64,000 bases of DNA, taken from the NCBI RefSeq assembly GCF_014805685.1, contig NC_060885.1:19706132-19770131 (forward strand). Direction: 5' to 3'. The translations under genes and the position numbers were made by a program. Positions 1-14,300 of this stretch are shown piece after piece (positions within the stretch are counted from its first letter, which is position 1; each line of letters begins with the position of its first letter). This DNA is from Silurus meridionalis (taxonomy: Eukaryota; Chordata; Actinopteri; Siluriformes; Siluridae). Under the pieces are notes generated by a model. It did no database searches, was not told the DNA's origin, and saw only the letters and a program-made list of their open reading frames with translations.

Positions 1-3000
1 CTTTAACCCCAAAGTACCGTGAAAGAATCTATAGTGTGAATAGAGCTGGGTAATTAATTTCACCATTACTGACCCACTGAGGAGATTTTGATGGTTTCAG
101 CAGACCCATTTAATTATGAAATCCCAGCAATCAACCAAAGACGAAACAAATCAGAACCTGCAGCTATTGCGAGCCAGTGATATGAAACAAGGTGTGATGT
201 GTGTTTTAGCTGATTGGAGACAAGAAGCTCTAACATAATGGATCTTCTGCTGAGGCTTGACAGTGAATGCTGGTGATGCAGCAAACACTGAGTTATAGCA
301 ATAAAATGATGAGTGCCTTCACAAGAAGCTGTTTATATTTTGATAAGCATGGTCTGATCTTTCTGAAGTTACACAGAGCAAGCATGTATGACTGGAAAAC
401 CATCACAAAGACTTTTCATGAAGGCTAGCTAGCCATCAATTGATAGCTGAAGGTTTCTAGCAGATATTGATGGAAAGATCGGTGTTGGATAGAAATGCCG
501 TGTTGAATGAAATGAGATGCCACAATGACAAGCAGGTGTGTCCATAGCCAGAGGAATGTCAGTAATCTGTTAGAGTTCTCAGAACGATGCTGAATGCATA
601 TGTTATAGACTTAAGCTGATGTTTGTTCTCTTTCAATAAAAAATATTTAGTCCATTAAATATAAATAACTGTCATCATGAGGCATGCATTGGGCACAAGC
701 CTCCCCATTTCGCTGTGATGTTTATTACCACCAAACAACTGCAGCACCTGCATGTTTTCAACTTCAGCGTATTGATTAAACTTTTAAATGGTTGCCATAT
801 AACCCAGGGACATCAGGAAGATTAATTTGCGTCAATGTTCATCTGTAATTCATTAGCCATTTATACCCTACATCCACATGGGCTATCAAGAAAATGCAGG
901 CTATTTTTCAATCCAGCACAGGCTGGGGAGTGGGAGCTGAAAATTGCACTGCATACAAATCAGACTGCAGGTTTCAGGAAACAGGAAATATGAAATGCTG
1001 CTGCGAAACCAAATTAATAAAACTAATATTATTAATGCAAATAACGTTCACTGTGTACTGGTGGAATCTGATCATGCCGTCTGCCGTATATCGCATGCTA
1101 TTTTATGAATCTTTGGCGAGTATTAAATGAGCATATATACAAATTCGAAGGAAATATAAATACTGCCAATACACAGTATTCTGACCATAGTGACTATATC
1201 AAATTGAAGAAGAGGTATATAGAGGTATAATAGCAGTATTAAGTGCAATCAAAGAGCAATAATATTGTGGAAATTTGACTGAATAACAACCTCGATTAAA
1301 CTTCGTTTCTGAGGCTTCAGAAGACTGAATTGATGCCTCAGGTGTCAAGTTATTTCCTGATATTGCACCACCCAGGCCCTGAATAATTCATGTCATAATT
1401 TAAAATAACACATACTGTACACATATGCATAACAACATACATACAGGAGGTGCAAAGCTGGCTACAAAGTACTGTTATAAGTGAAATTGTAACGCCAATA
1501 AGACCATCAATAATAAATAAATAACCACTAAATAAGTACAGTTTAACTTTTTTTGAATGTTAATCTTTATCTCTGAAGTTTTGGTCAGTCTATCTAACAC
1601 TGTATGATTTATTATGTTCCTTTAGACATGTCTGCTTTTTAGGCATTTGATGATCTTTAATTAAAAAGGAAAAATGCGCTACATATAAAGTAGAATGCAA
1701 GTGGGTGCGATGTAATTTTCAGAGATGTGCAATCCATGATGTGAAGCTACCAGATGTACAAAAAAACATGAGCTTTCAGGATTATGCCAGAATCAAATAT
1801 TATGAGTTGAAAGTGGCAGTCATCATTAATAAAGTCCTCAAATCACTCTACTGATAAAGGCCTATCACTCTTTGTATTCCAAGTTATTATGAGGAGGAAA
1901 TTGAATTCTTAGGAACATAAATTTTGACTGAAGCAAGAGATTATAGTCACAACCTAATTCAAGACTGGCAAAATTAATTTCAATGACATTTATTCTTCAT
2001 AGAGCAGGTCTGTGTGAGGCGTACAGTAGCTCTGGGCCTAGGAGATAAGGGAATAGTCATTTGAGGCGGAGTGTTCCCGCAGTTTACAAAGCCATAATCT
2101 TCTTGGAACAACTCCTGGTCTATCATAAGAAGACGTACACCACAGCTAGCAGCTATTCTGCACATGAATCCTACCCGCTGTTTGTGTCAGCACCAGTACA
2201 GATTCTAAAGCCTATACTGTGAACGACTAAGACAGCGTACTGAACACTTTTCAGCTTGGCGCTCATCGCATTTAGTGTACATTAGAGATTGAAGCAGGTA
2301 CCTCGTGAGATACAAAAACACATTATATATTTCCACATAACCACTGTGAGTAAATGACCTGGTTAATCATTATGATTCAATTGCCATTTTAGTCCATGAC
2401 ATTAAGTATATTTTGATAAGATTCTAGTTTGTACATTCCCCAAAGCTGACTGATTGTGGTCATCATTAGAAACCAATTTCTAATTAAAAAGGAAAGCACA
2501 GATAAGTGGCCAAGCCCTCAACAAAATGTAAAAAGTGTAATTTGCAGTCAAGCTGAATTCAGTAATAGTCTCATTAGTGGGTTAATTGGAAAGTTGCTCA
2601 TTTAGAGTTGAATCTATCTGACAGGCTTCACCAGGGCCACTGTATTGTATTAGTAGTTGGAGAAAAATCACCTCACTTCTTATCTCTCTGACATTAGAGG
2701 CAAGGTTGAATTAATGATGTTCTAAATATGTAGCCTGTCCATGCAGAAGTGGTACATCAATTAAATTAATGAGTTAGAGTGGACGTGAAGAGGTCAGTGA
2801 ACAGAACACATGGCGCAGGAAGATGAAATGACAGTGTCTGGTTTCCTGTATCCTTAAATTAAGCCAACTTTTAAACAGAATGACAATACACTTGATATCT
2901 ACACAATAATAACAAATGTACGACAAAGCAGAGATTTTAACCACATCATGGTTGTTAGTGCCAGATGGGCTGGTTTGAGTATTTAATAAACTGTTGATAG

Positions 3001-3813
3001 TCTGGGATTTTCACACAGAACTGTTCTTCCAGTTTATTGAGAATGGTGCAAAAAAGAAAAACACCATTTGAACACCCTTCGAAACATTTTTTAGGAGAGA
3101 GATCAGAAGCGAACGAGAGAGACGAGTCTGAATTGACAGGTAGACTATAGAAACTCAGGTAATCATTCTTTACAACTGTGATGAGTGAAAAAAATCACAG
3201 GATGTACAACACTTCAAACCTTGAGGTGGATGGCTTTACTTCTGCCAACCAAGAACTAAAACCTGAGGTAAATATGATCAGAAACTGAATGATAGCCTGA
3301 TAGATTTCTGTTCTTGGCCGACAGATGTGGTACCTAATGTGGTCTTCTGCTGTTGTGCCTCATCTTCCTCAAAATTTGTGCATGTGCAGATGTTTTTCTG
3401 CTCAACACAGCTGCAGCTTGAATATCTGAGTTATTACACTAGTTCAGTATGGTGTGTTTTTGTGGTTCTTTGCGAACCACACCTCAGACCTTATGTAAGA
3501 GAAATATGTTTTGAGGTAAACACAAGCCAATCATGTGATTTCCTGCTGACATCATACAGCTGCAATATTAAGAAGTTTTCATAATTTGATTCATTTGCAG
3601 ATATGACTGATACAAAAGCACAAAATAGTAATCAAAGGTAGATGATGTAATAAAACTCCAGACGGTGTACAAAGTTTAATTCACTATAAGCAGAGGGAAA
3701 GTATATAACACAGCAGTCCACAGACAAAATGTTTAAATACATGAGTGCATGTGATCATTCTTATACTGTATAATTAGGTTACTCTGTAGACTTACAACTT
3801 TTACATGTAGTGG
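1..3813. other. Non-coding stretch, no gene seen
   Basis: AT-rich single-copy-looking DNA. The open frames here (for example 894-1130 and 3327-3584) lack coding character and any recognisable domain. The part from about 2455 to 2850 is described separately as a possible conserved element. No tRNA, repeat array or transposon end was recognised. Confidence 0.6.
2455..2850. promoter_or_regulatory. Possible conserved non-coding element
   Basis: The block has several homeodomain-type cores (TAATTA and ATTAAT, for example around 2480, 2583 and 2760-2770) in unique-looking sequence without simple repeats. Many vertebrate developmental enhancers look like this. The call is by appearance only, with no alignment. 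Confidence 0.22.
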
Positions 3814-4010
3814 ATTTACATTTACGGCATTTGGCAGACGCCCTTATCTATGCCAACTTACATTTATCTCATCCACACAACTGAGCAGATATAGGGTTAT
3901 ATCCCTTGCTCAAGAGCTCAGGAGTGGTAGAATGGTGTGGCTTTAAACTCATGTCTTTTAGATCCAAAGTCTTAACCAAAGTACCCTAACCACTAAGCTA
4001 CCACCTCCCC
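3814..4010 (-). mobile_element. tRNA-derived SINE, V-SINE-like
   Basis: Read on the minus strand, the element starts near 4010 with a tRNA-like head. The A box TAGCTTAGTGG lies at about 3990-4002, followed by a decayed B box near 3940-3955. It ends near 3814 with a tail that reads GGCGTCTGCCAAATGCCG and then AAATGTAAAT. This head and tail match a very common fish SINE design in which the tail is shared with an L2-type LINE. It is a diverged, inactive copy. The family name is from memory; that it is a tRNA-derived SINE is well supported. Confidence 0.75.
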
Positions 4011-6140
4011 AAGATTGCATGTCTTGGGTGGGATATCATGAAACTATTCATAAATGGGGTTTCCCTAATTGTTTTAAAAGCCGAACTATAGCTAAATTTG
4101 GTCCATTAACAGTTCCCTCACGCACAAGTGCTCAGAAAACAGTTAAATTAACTGAAAAAGTTTACATAGCTTTCAGGTTCTCCTTTGCTAAGATATTTAA
4201 TGATAGCTGCCTGAATATGAAATAAACATTGATTAAAGAATTTAAAATGAAAATCATTGAGCTTAACTTGAGCTCAGCAAACTAGACTCTAAAAATTAAT
4301 TAATTTGCAAATAAATCAGCAACTATGAGTATTATATATAAATGTATTTTAACTTTATACAATGGAGAAGCAGAAGATTTAGGACAATCAGAAACATATT
4401 GGACATATCATAACCAAATGGCATCTGCAACTGTTGAAACTTTTAAGCAAAGCACTGGTGTAGTCTAATACATTACAATAAAAAAAGAAAATACAAATAT
4501 GTTATGAATTTGAATAGCTGGAATATATAGTCATATTTAATCCTCTACAGAGGCTGCAGAGTCGATGTAAAGCTTTTATAGTGGATAAAAGATGGAACTC
4601 CAAATCTGGGTTCTGGACTGTTAGTAAATGTAATCATGATGGATGTGATAGACTTCATGCATCAACGAGCAAAACGGTTCCTCAGTGAATGCCATTTGTA
4701 ATTACTGTCAAAACGAATACAGCCACCAAAGCATGTAAGTGAATAGTGAACAGTCATGTCAACACATCACAGTGGTCATTTGACTGTAAAAGGAGGAGAC
4801 GAGATTCACAACACATTGCCCTGAGAGAAAAAAAAAAAAAAAAAGTGAGTTCTGCTTCGTGGTAAAAAACAAAAAAGAAGAAAAAAAAAGCCTTTTATAT
4901 CACTTTGTTTAAAAAAAAAAAAAAAGTCGTCATAGTAATATTCGACTATTTTGTGAACTTTGCCATACTGTACTACTTATAATGTAATATGAGAATATGA
5001 ACTGAGATTAGTTTCTATTCATCCTGCCAGCAGGCAGTGAACATAAACACAAATTTACAAGATTACACGCATGCAAAACATGTGCATGAAGAATAAACCA
5101 GACATCAAATCCAACTACGATGATCTTAAGCTCACAAGAAAAACAACACTTAACACAATGACCGCTGCATCAGCTGCTCTGCTACATTCACAAACCAGCC
5201 TAATCTCCCCTAAAGCCAAACGTCAATTATCACGCGAGAGCATGGGCTCCCAGCTGTCTTAAATAAAGCACCTGACACTCCCTAGAGTGACACATATCAA
5301 TACCAATCTGACAGACGAGGCTCCCACCTCAATCGCAGAGGAGACAAACTGCACCTGCCTCACTGTGGGACACGCATCTGCTCTCTGGTTTCCCCTGAAG
5401 AAGACACACATACACAGCCACACACACACCCACGCATGCACACACACTTTATTTCACTTCTTTTTCTTCTTCTTCCTGTCTCTGCTAAGTGTCCCGTGCT
5501 ATTTTACGATGCCCGTTATTATATTCATTTCAGCTCAGCATCTGAGGCTTGTTGGACTGGTACCTGGGGCTGCTGAGCTCGTTTCTGTACGGTGATTCGA
5601 CATGACACCCTGACAGAGAACAGCGAGGAATAGGGATGGAAAGAAAAGAACAAGAGCTGTGCTCATGAACTACGAGGCTGTGCCCTGGGTAGAGGTAGGG
5701 GTGCCCATCTACACTCAAAGTGCATGGCTAGGAGGCTGGTGTCACTATGATGGAACAGGCGCATCTGATTGGAGTGGATCAATGCCCAGCCTTAATACAA
5801 ACAGGCGACGCAAAATTTATTTTAACACACAGCGCCCCACACAGTCATTACCTATCTCTACTATCACCTCTAAAAGGAATGTTACTCTTTTTTATAATGA
5901 TCTTTTGTTTTTACAGAAACAGGGTGTTTAAAGTGCTTCCTAAGAAAAATAAACAGACAATATAAGAGAGAAAAAACAAAACAAAACAATAATTAAGGGT
6001 TTCAACTGAGTGAAATTAAAAAAAGTATATCAATGTATGTAGAAATCAAGAAACATAAAAACTAGATATATTTAGCTGTGTTTTAAAATCTAACTTTGGA
6101 TTTGGGTGTCTGATCGCAACAAATAAACTATTCCCTTTTT
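4011..6140. other. Non-coding stretch with A-tracts and imperfect CA repeat
   Basis: It holds poly(A) runs at about 4828-4844 and 4910-4925 and an imperfect CA-rich tract at about 5403-5446. The open frames around 5260-5720 overlap one another on both strands and are partly translations of that tract. No gene is supported. Confidence 0.6.
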
Positions 6141-6345
6141 TTAGGTGACTTTAAAGCAAAAGGCTGCTTCAAATCTATTCTTGTCGAAATTGCGTACAGA
6201 AAGCAAGCCTTCACTGGATCTGGAACAATCTGAAACACATAGGGTCGAACAATCCAGATCGTATGATGGTGCTAATCCTTTAAGCGCTATAAAAAAATGT
6301 AGCGTATTCAAATCTGTCCTAGCAGAGATAGAGCCAATCATGTGT
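6141..6345 (-). pseudogene. Decayed non-LTR retrotransposon ORF2, C-terminal part
   Basis: The minus strand reads a frame containing FIALKGLAPSYDLD, then SRSSEGLLSVRN, then FEAAF. These resemble the end of fish LINE reverse transcriptases, where a segment such as ALxGLAPSY is followed by SLRSSDxGLL and then GEAAF. The order and spacing fit, but the catalytic YADD region is absent, so this is a short 5'-truncated relic. I place it in the L2/Rex1 (jockey-type) group with low certainty. It is not a host gene. Confidence 0.6.
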
Positions 6346-9300
6346 TCATTCTTACAAGTACCTGCTAACACCTTAGCTGCTCTCTGAACAAGCTGAGGCC
6401 TATCGAATATCTTATTTGGAAAAATAATAAAGAGTAAATTAATATAATCTATAAGACAAAAGCATAGTCAACTTTTTAGGATTTGTACTGCATACGTTTC
6501 CCCAATGAAAAAAATCAGCAATATTGATTTTGCAAAGCTAATATTCAAGAATCAATAATAATTCTTACCACAATGTGTCGCTAATTAATTAACTTCTTTT
6601 TTCTCTGTTGATCTTAATAATAAAAAATTATTAAATAATTAAAAAACATAAAAGATTTGTGAATTAATTATCTTCATGCAGTTATACAGTATAACGCTTA
6701 GTATACAGACTCTTAATGTAAAGTAGTCTGTTAATGTAATATATACTGGGGATAAAGATATATAAAGTTGTGTATCATCGACAATGATTTTGTAAATGAT
6801 TCAATATATCATCATCGGACCCAGTGACAGCAAATGTTTTGTGATAAACAAAACAGAAACAAAAAAAGGCTGTGAATAGATACCCATAGGTATTGTTTTA
6901 AAACCTCTAAAAGTTCCCACAGCGGATGCCCTCGTCCTCAACATAAGTCCTCATTTGAAAGAAAGATAATCACTTAAGTGTTACAATTTTTTTTTTTTTC
7001 ATAAAATATAGTTTATATATTTTTATTAATACACACACTTTTGTCTTGTATTAAAGAATGTTTAGTGGTTTCAAACAGCACCCGAAAGCAGCACAAATGC
7101 TGTACAAAAACATACATCATTCTCCTCAGAACTGAGCCAAAGATCATTACATACACTATATCACTCACTATACACACTCATCATCACACTCCAGTCCTAA
7201 AAATATAACTGTTCACTTACTAATGGCACATAACCACAGCACTGTTCAAGTAATTACAGTGAGGTAGCTACCGTGCCCAGTGCTGGCCTGGATGTTCTTA
7301 GCGAGATTCCAATGTCTTAAAAAGAAAAATGTAGCCTATGAAGCAATCATTTGAAATTAGATCACTTTAATGCTATTAAAATGACAACATGGTCCAACTG
7401 GAAAGGTTGAGTGGTGATTACAGAAGGTACTTGTGTAAAACAAGCCTGCAGTAAGCATCCATCCACTGCGTACAAAAAAAAAAAGGAAACTAATACGGAC
7501 TATAATTGATGACCCCATAAGGCTTCAGCTGAAAGCAGGATCATGATGGTGCAGAATTGTTGGTTCACTTTAATACCCAGTCACCCTGCCCTCTTCTTAA
7601 TGGAGACATTTACAGTATGTCTCTTTTCTCTAATTAATATGACTCATCGTGCTTCCATATGCAGCAGGATCAGGCTCAAGAGGAACAACCTGATTAACAG
7701 CTTAACCAAAGAGCTCAGTGGCCCCTTTGCCTCCACTGACTCATCCCCCCCTCCTCCACTTCTGACAAGCTCGGACCATCATCAGCGCCCTGCACATCCC
7801 CTGACAGGTGGAATAATAACGGTCATACATCACTGCCCCCGAAAAGTCCAATAACCTAAATCTTCACTTGCCTCACAGCCCAGGACTCAATTACTTTATT
7901 GACATGTAATCTTCATAAGGGGAGAAATATTGAGCATGTAAGGTCAGTCGGTTATGAAGACATATTATCATATTATCTGCATGGGGGTTGTAGGAGCTAG
8001 GACCTGACAAAGCTAATTATAATTGTACATGTTACAGGACAGCACATTATGCACTTGGCCGTATGAGTAAGCCTGTGCTGAGGAGGAGAAAGACAGGGCA
8101 TGGAATTGCAAATCCAGTGGCTGTATGGCATTAGAAATAAATTCAAATATTATTGGAATATACTGCATGTCGGGATTGCTAAATATATGTAAGATTTGCG
8201 CTATAGATATATAAACCTTCATCGGTGCTTCCCTGAATGCTCACATACCAGAAAGGCAAGACATCATTTTTTGAACCCAAATAATGCCTCTTCAAGAATT
8301 GCTTAAAGTTCAACAGATATCAGTTCTTATTAGTGCAGTGACTTGAATAGTTCCAAATGTCACTGTTACTTAGTAAGTCTGGAAGCTCAGCCTGTGGCGG
8401 TTTTTCCCCCCTTCTTACCTCTCTTTCAAGGTTACTGTGATATCTTAGACAAAATTACAAAAGCATAGATTGCACTATGACATACATTTCAGAACATCTC
8501 CTAAGCATCCAGGGATGAGATATGTACAGCTTTACAGGGCATCACAGTGCCTTATACTGAATATAACTACATATTATAGTGACAGTCAGTTAGCTTTTAT
8601 AGGCAATACAATATTTCGAAACAAGCACCAGGTGCATTTTAGGAGAAAAGATATGGCTAGTGGGGAAAAAGCATGGAAAGTAAAGCACTGCCCTGAAACA
8701 TACTACGAATAGTACAACTGGGTCACTGGCTTTACTTCGTCACTAAAGGAAAAATCCTACTGCGGGACATGTGTGTTCATTTCAATTCATTTCATTTCAT
8801 GCCATTTTCCTCTTTTATTTGCCGCTTCCTTTCCTGAATCAATTGCACTGCAGCAGTATGTCAGGCTATGCCCAATCGTGAAACAGTTTGCTGGAGGTAA
8901 TACAATCTCTACAAGCTCCGGAGGGATGGTGGTTAGCATAGACTTAATGATGTCAAGTGCAGAGGCATATTTTAGCTCTTCTCACAGGGCAAGCCTATTT
9001 ACAATGATATAGACCTTTAGAAATGTTCCATTACTGCCCATTTTCACACCGTTCCCTGTACCATAATCTCGTTTAGTTGTCAGCATTTGGGAAAATGGCC
9101 ACATATGAATGCGGCCATAAAAAAAAGAGAAAGCTGTTATTGCTTCACGAAGGGATCCCTATAAAGAAAAAAAAGATCATTAATAACTTTGCTGCATTCA
9201 TCTTCGAATTAAATTAAAGAAATAAGAACCGGAAAATATTCTATAGCACAAAAATCTTTATTTAAAGAAATACAGCATGAAATTTAGTCTCTTGTAACAT

Positions 9301-9714
9301 GGATAAATGAAAAATTTGGTCTAAATTGCTATTATCGAAAGGTCTTTGAGGGTTGGAAAATCCTTAAGCTAAAAGGAGGGACTGGTCAAGTTTCTTTGCC
9401 GGTTAGGTGACCGGAAGCTGAATTCTGAAACCACAAGCCAAACTAAAGACACAAGATTTCTTTAGGGAATGAAAATAAAGTACTAATTTGAATGTTTGCT
9501 GTCTGAAATTAACTGCAATGTCTGACCTCTCTCACTCAGTCAACTCAACACACTTACAGCAAACAACATGTCAGAAATGATCCCATAATCAAAATTCAAT
9601 GGCAAAATAATGTGTCCAATTACATTAGGATGATATGAAAACATACTTTTTGACAGATTGGTTGGTGATTAAATAAATAAACAAAAAGGATATTAATAAT
9701 TTGACAATTGTTTG

Positions 9715-9716
<2 letters not shown>
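6346..9716. other. Non-coding stretch, no gene seen
   Basis: AT-rich with scattered A and T runs (for example 6989-7000 and 7477-7488). The stretch 7500-7860 is more GC-balanced and carries a 103-codon open frame at 7543-7854 without recognisable domains; it may be conserved non-coding DNA. A TTCAT-rich patch occurs at about 8778-8800. Confidence 0.55.

Positions 9717-9747
<31 letters not shown>
9717..9747 (+). repeat. (TTA)n microsatellite
   Basis: About ten perfect TTA/ATT units directly before the left end of the hAT-like element. Confidence 0.95.
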
Positions 9748-9753
9748 GTTAAC

Positions 9754-11382
9754 AGCAGTTAAATTAGGGGGAAGTAACGAAGTACAAATACTTTTTCTGG
9801 AATCGGCACTTTTTCTTTTTTTTTTTCTTTTTAACTTTTAACTTTTACTCATTATATTTTACACAAATGTCTGTAATTTCTACTTCTTACATTTTCAAAA
9901 CCGCCTCGTTACTTGTTTTCATTTATTAATTTTGGTCAAATGTCATTTTTTTTTCTTTTTACCACGTGCCGATTTCAGTCCATCAACCTATTTCTATTTA
10001 TTGCGTGGCTTTTTTCAATTCACTGGCGTATCATTTACTGGCTCTTACACACCACAGATGTAGGCTAGTTTTACGAAGCTTACAATGAGCGTGGCAGAAG
10101 GCGACAAGAAGTATGGGGGTAACGCGGATGAGACAGAGGGAGTCAGTGATGTAAAGTGATGTACATTCCTGATCATCATCTTTACTATGCATGTGTTCTA
10201 TATGGTGGATGTTCAGACTGGTAAATTCAAACGCAAATTCATTTTAATGGCACTAAATTTTATTAACACACTATCAACGCAGCACGCATTTCTGTTTGAT
10301 TATTTTTATAAAAAATATAAATACATAAATAAATAACTAAATTTTAGCGCAACATACATTTATTCATGACATCCATTCTGTACTCACTCAGATATAAAAT
10401 AAATAAATAAACCACCGAAAAAATATTTTTAACCAGTAAACATTTGTTTTAGTGAGGCGCCAAGTCTCAAATCAGCACGATGACAAGCATGATTCACACA
10501 ATTAACCCTCTGGGGGTCGACAAACGCACCGGGGCGTTTTGTGTTTTTTTCCTCATAACGCCGAAAGAACTTAAATTACTGTCTTTTATGATCGTACAGA
10601 TAAGAGCATTACACCATTCGCATCTGTATAGGGTCTATTTTTATTTGTATACACTCATAATAACAACAAAGCACTGTGCTTTTTTTAAAATAAAGAAAAC
10701 AGACAGGAAGCACTTTCTGCCATTTCTGTCATCTCTCTTCACAGACACATTAATAAAACAACCTGAATCTCAGTGAATACTTGCATCACAGACTTAATAA
10801 ATATATGTGTAGAAAGCTCTAAATGTCTTTAACATAAACCAGTTCACATCGAAAACAAATATTCTCTGATTATATAATCGGAATGGAAGTTAAAAGAGGT
10901 ACAATCTCTCCGGTATCACCTCATTAACCATCCGTGTGGAAACATAGCAAAAGATCTGATGATTTAAGTAAACCACCATAAATACTTAAAATATTTAATA
11001 CTGAAAAACTTTTACATTAATATTTTGCCTTTATGCTCTATGTTGAGTTTGGTTTCACTAATAATAAACATACATCCATATTTCTCCATGTCCATATTGC
11101 TTAGAGTATTAAAAACATAAAGTATTAATATATGGTACATTTAGAACTAGAAAGAAATGTGCTATTAAGTTCCCAATCCATTGACAGCCCTAATATTAAT
11201 GACATTCCTTCCAGTTACCAGCGTGACAGTAAAACAGGTAGTAGTAATGGCTACTTTTTTACTTAAGTACATGTCAAAGTCTTTAACTTGAGTAAAAAAG
11301 TATAGTCAGTACTTCAACATTTACCTGAGTATTTTAAAACATCTGTACTTTGTGAAGGATGTGTGTACTTTTGCCACCTCTG
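9754..11382. mobile_element. Diverged hAT-like DNA transposon, composite
   Basis: The right end reads, in reverse complement, CAGAGGTGGCAAAAGTAC followed by alternating 'acttaagtac'-type motifs. The left end has GGAAGTAACGAAGTACAAAT at about 9769-9788. These are diverged inverted ends of a fish element whose termini begin CAGNGGTGG, as in hAT elements. The left terminus is eroded and no clear target duplication is visible. The interior has no transposase frame, so the copy is non-autonomous. The ends resemble those of the copies at 33590-34667 and 38893-40237 but the interior is unrelated, so it is probably a different subfamily. Confidence 0.5.
10502..10690 (+). mobile_element. Possible piggyBac-type end nested in the hAT-like element
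   Basis: A TTAA is followed at once by CCCTCTGGGGGTCGAC, the kind of end seen in piggyBac-type elements, which insert at TTAA. The sequence downstream (CTCATAACGCCGAAAGAAC) is reminiscent of a fish repeat. I could not find the opposite end, so this is weak. Confidence 0.28.
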
Positions 11383-14300
11383 ATAACTATTACCAAAAGA
11401 GACTAACACATTTCAGTACATAGAACAACAAAAGCAATTTGTAGTTGAACATTAGCTAGCAACCTTTCACTCTTTTATAAAGTGTGCCATCATGCACACC
11501 AAATGCTAACACACATTTTCATCATTCCAAGCCTTGAACCCTGTACAGAAATATTGCACCTTCTTTTATAGTATGTGACAGTGAATGCTAAACATCCATT
11601 TCCTTGAGCCTGAATTGAATAAATGATGTGCCAGGTCATTAATTTGATCTACATTCGCCCTCATGCTATAGTGCATGTTCAAACATCAGTGTGTTGTGAT
11701 TGTACAGCAATGTAGAGGTAGTGACAATAAATCAGTGGATTCATCAGTGAGCAAGAAAACAGTTTAGACAACAGTCCAATGGAGCTTGCTATAATTGACA
11801 GATGGGCTTTGTCTCTTCCAGTACAATGGCTTCAGTCCACAGATTATGTGGGAATAGATGTAGAGCAGTGGGGAGGAGGTCACATGATCGATGAGGCTGA
11901 TGTGTCACTTATGGATTTGGACAACAATAGAGTGAGATGTCCTCCTGTTCTTGTTAAATCATGGTTAAGCTGTTTACATTGTGCCAACAATTATCTGTGA
12001 AATGTTAAAAAATTAATTTGTAGTGTCATTCTAATAAGTCAAGCACAATGGAAACGCAAAAGCCTCTGGCCAATGTGAGAAATCTAAAGCGGTCCACTGG
12101 GCAACAAAATGGGAGGGAAGTTTCTCAGAACATCTTTTCATCTGGTTTAGATGATTAATAAGCCAAATACAGAGATTGTACACAAATAAAAGAGAATGAT
12201 GGGGCTTGTCACAAAATTAATTGCTGTCATTTGTAATTTAATTGTGGCTTAAATCACATTTGCCCAAACAAATGCTGAAAGGAAAACCTTTCCCAAGTAT
12301 GAATCATAAAGACTTCCAGCGTGTATCCTCCATGATTCTGAATAACAACGATTTGGCATGCTTTTTTTTTCTCTTCTAGTGAGGGGAATTTATCTTAATA
12401 AACATTTCCACTGGCTCCGTCACATGATCATTATAATGCAATCAGGGCGCATTGTGAACGGATCAGTTTCGCCTTCAAAATGACAAGTTGCTCAACATCT
12501 GCCAAAACTGTGTCTTAGCATCTCAGAGAACTGAAGGACCCCTCGACACGAGCAGACTCATCCATATCAACCCACGACAAGAAAGGGAAAGATGAAGAGC
12601 CAGCATCGATCCGGTTGTAAAAATATCCAAACCATCTGGCTTACTTGTCCTGTCATAAATTACAATGATAAAGCCTTGAGCTTCAAAACTATGAAAACCG
12701 CACTAACCTGTACTAAACTCCTGGAATGACTAAACGCACACGTGAAACTCTAGCCTGCGTTTCGTATATCCAGTGCGCACGTCACAAATCATACAGCGAT
12801 ATGAATAATGCTTTGACTGCATTAGCAATCACCTTCTGAGCTGATTAGAAAATGAGCATAGGGTTTCCATTTGCATGATATATCCTCTGTCAGTCTGTCA
12901 TGACAAGCCAGAAATACCAGGAAGCAGACCAAGGTCCCAGGTACTGTAACTATGTTACTGGAACAGGGCTGGTCACATTGGCAAGACCTCACGTCCTTGT
13001 CCATCATGCTGACACATTCTCAGTGTTGCATGAGGTATCACTTAACACGCACATGTATGCTGCTTGTGTTAAAAGATCATGAAGTATTCCAGCCAGGTCT
13101 GCTCTGCCATTCTTCTCAAAGGCACACAATATATATAAACCATTTTAGACAGTTCTGAAAGATGAATAAATGATCCATGCAAATATAATAGTCTGTTTAT
13201 CAAAAGAGAGGAAAGAAATATAGATATGGACATTTCCCTAAAGTCTTATGGCCAAGGTGGTCTGTTAAATGATTTATCTGGGAAGAAGATTAAACATCAG
13301 TCAAGCCATTCAGTCATGCCATAGACTGTACAGTATTACATTCCCAATGTGTATTTAGTTCATCTCTAATTTGACTTCGGCATGCCGTATTAATACTTTC
13401 TACTGTATATACAACTAATGGCACAGGAAATCATTTAAGCAAAAAATAATAATAATAAATACAGCAGGCTGTCTTGTCACTGCCACCTTTCACTTGATAA
13501 AAGTTCTTAAAGTCTCTCAGAGACTCAATCTACTACATCAAACAGCAGCACACAAGAGCGAGCGAAAGAGAAATGTGTCAATAACACATCCTTAAAACCC
13601 ACACAAACAGAATTATTCAGTAAATGCAGTGCCATTCTGTCAGAGTAATGACAGTGTGGAAAGGGAATCCATCTCAAAGTAGAGTTCAGCAGTTGAAGCT
13701 TGCAGGAAGTACAGTACTTAAGTCAGCCCTGCTGTTTTAATCTGCGCTCTGAATAGGCCGAGAGGGGAGTGCTGTAGTCTCAGTGACCAAAAAAATTCAA
13801 TTCCACATCTTCCTGTCTTCCTTTCTCTTATTTTTTCCCTTCCATTTTTCATATATTTGGTGAAGAATGGGCAGACTAGCTTGGCTTCCTTCATTCTTCG
13901 CATTAATCTCCATCTCTCGACTAATGGATATTCATGCTCCTGTGCTAGAGAAATCCAAGGAGGCCCACCATATCCCCCCCTAACTCAAATCATATTGTCG
14001 TATCATCTCAATAGAAGAGACGAAAGAAAAGCTGTCAACACAAATATGTAGGCCAAAACCAGGCTGTTGGCAGGTACTACACAATCCTACAAGCCTGACG
14101 TTACTTGACTTAAAGCAAGTGTCTCCCACAGATCAGTTCAAATCATTTTTTTTTTTACAAATAATTAATCAGACATGCAGAACACTAAGGATATCTAAAA
14201 CAGATGTCTGTGAACTACATCAAATGACATAGACTGGGCATTTTTTTCTACGCACGCAACTTTCCAACTGTTATTTTTTTGGCACGGCATCTGAGGAGTC

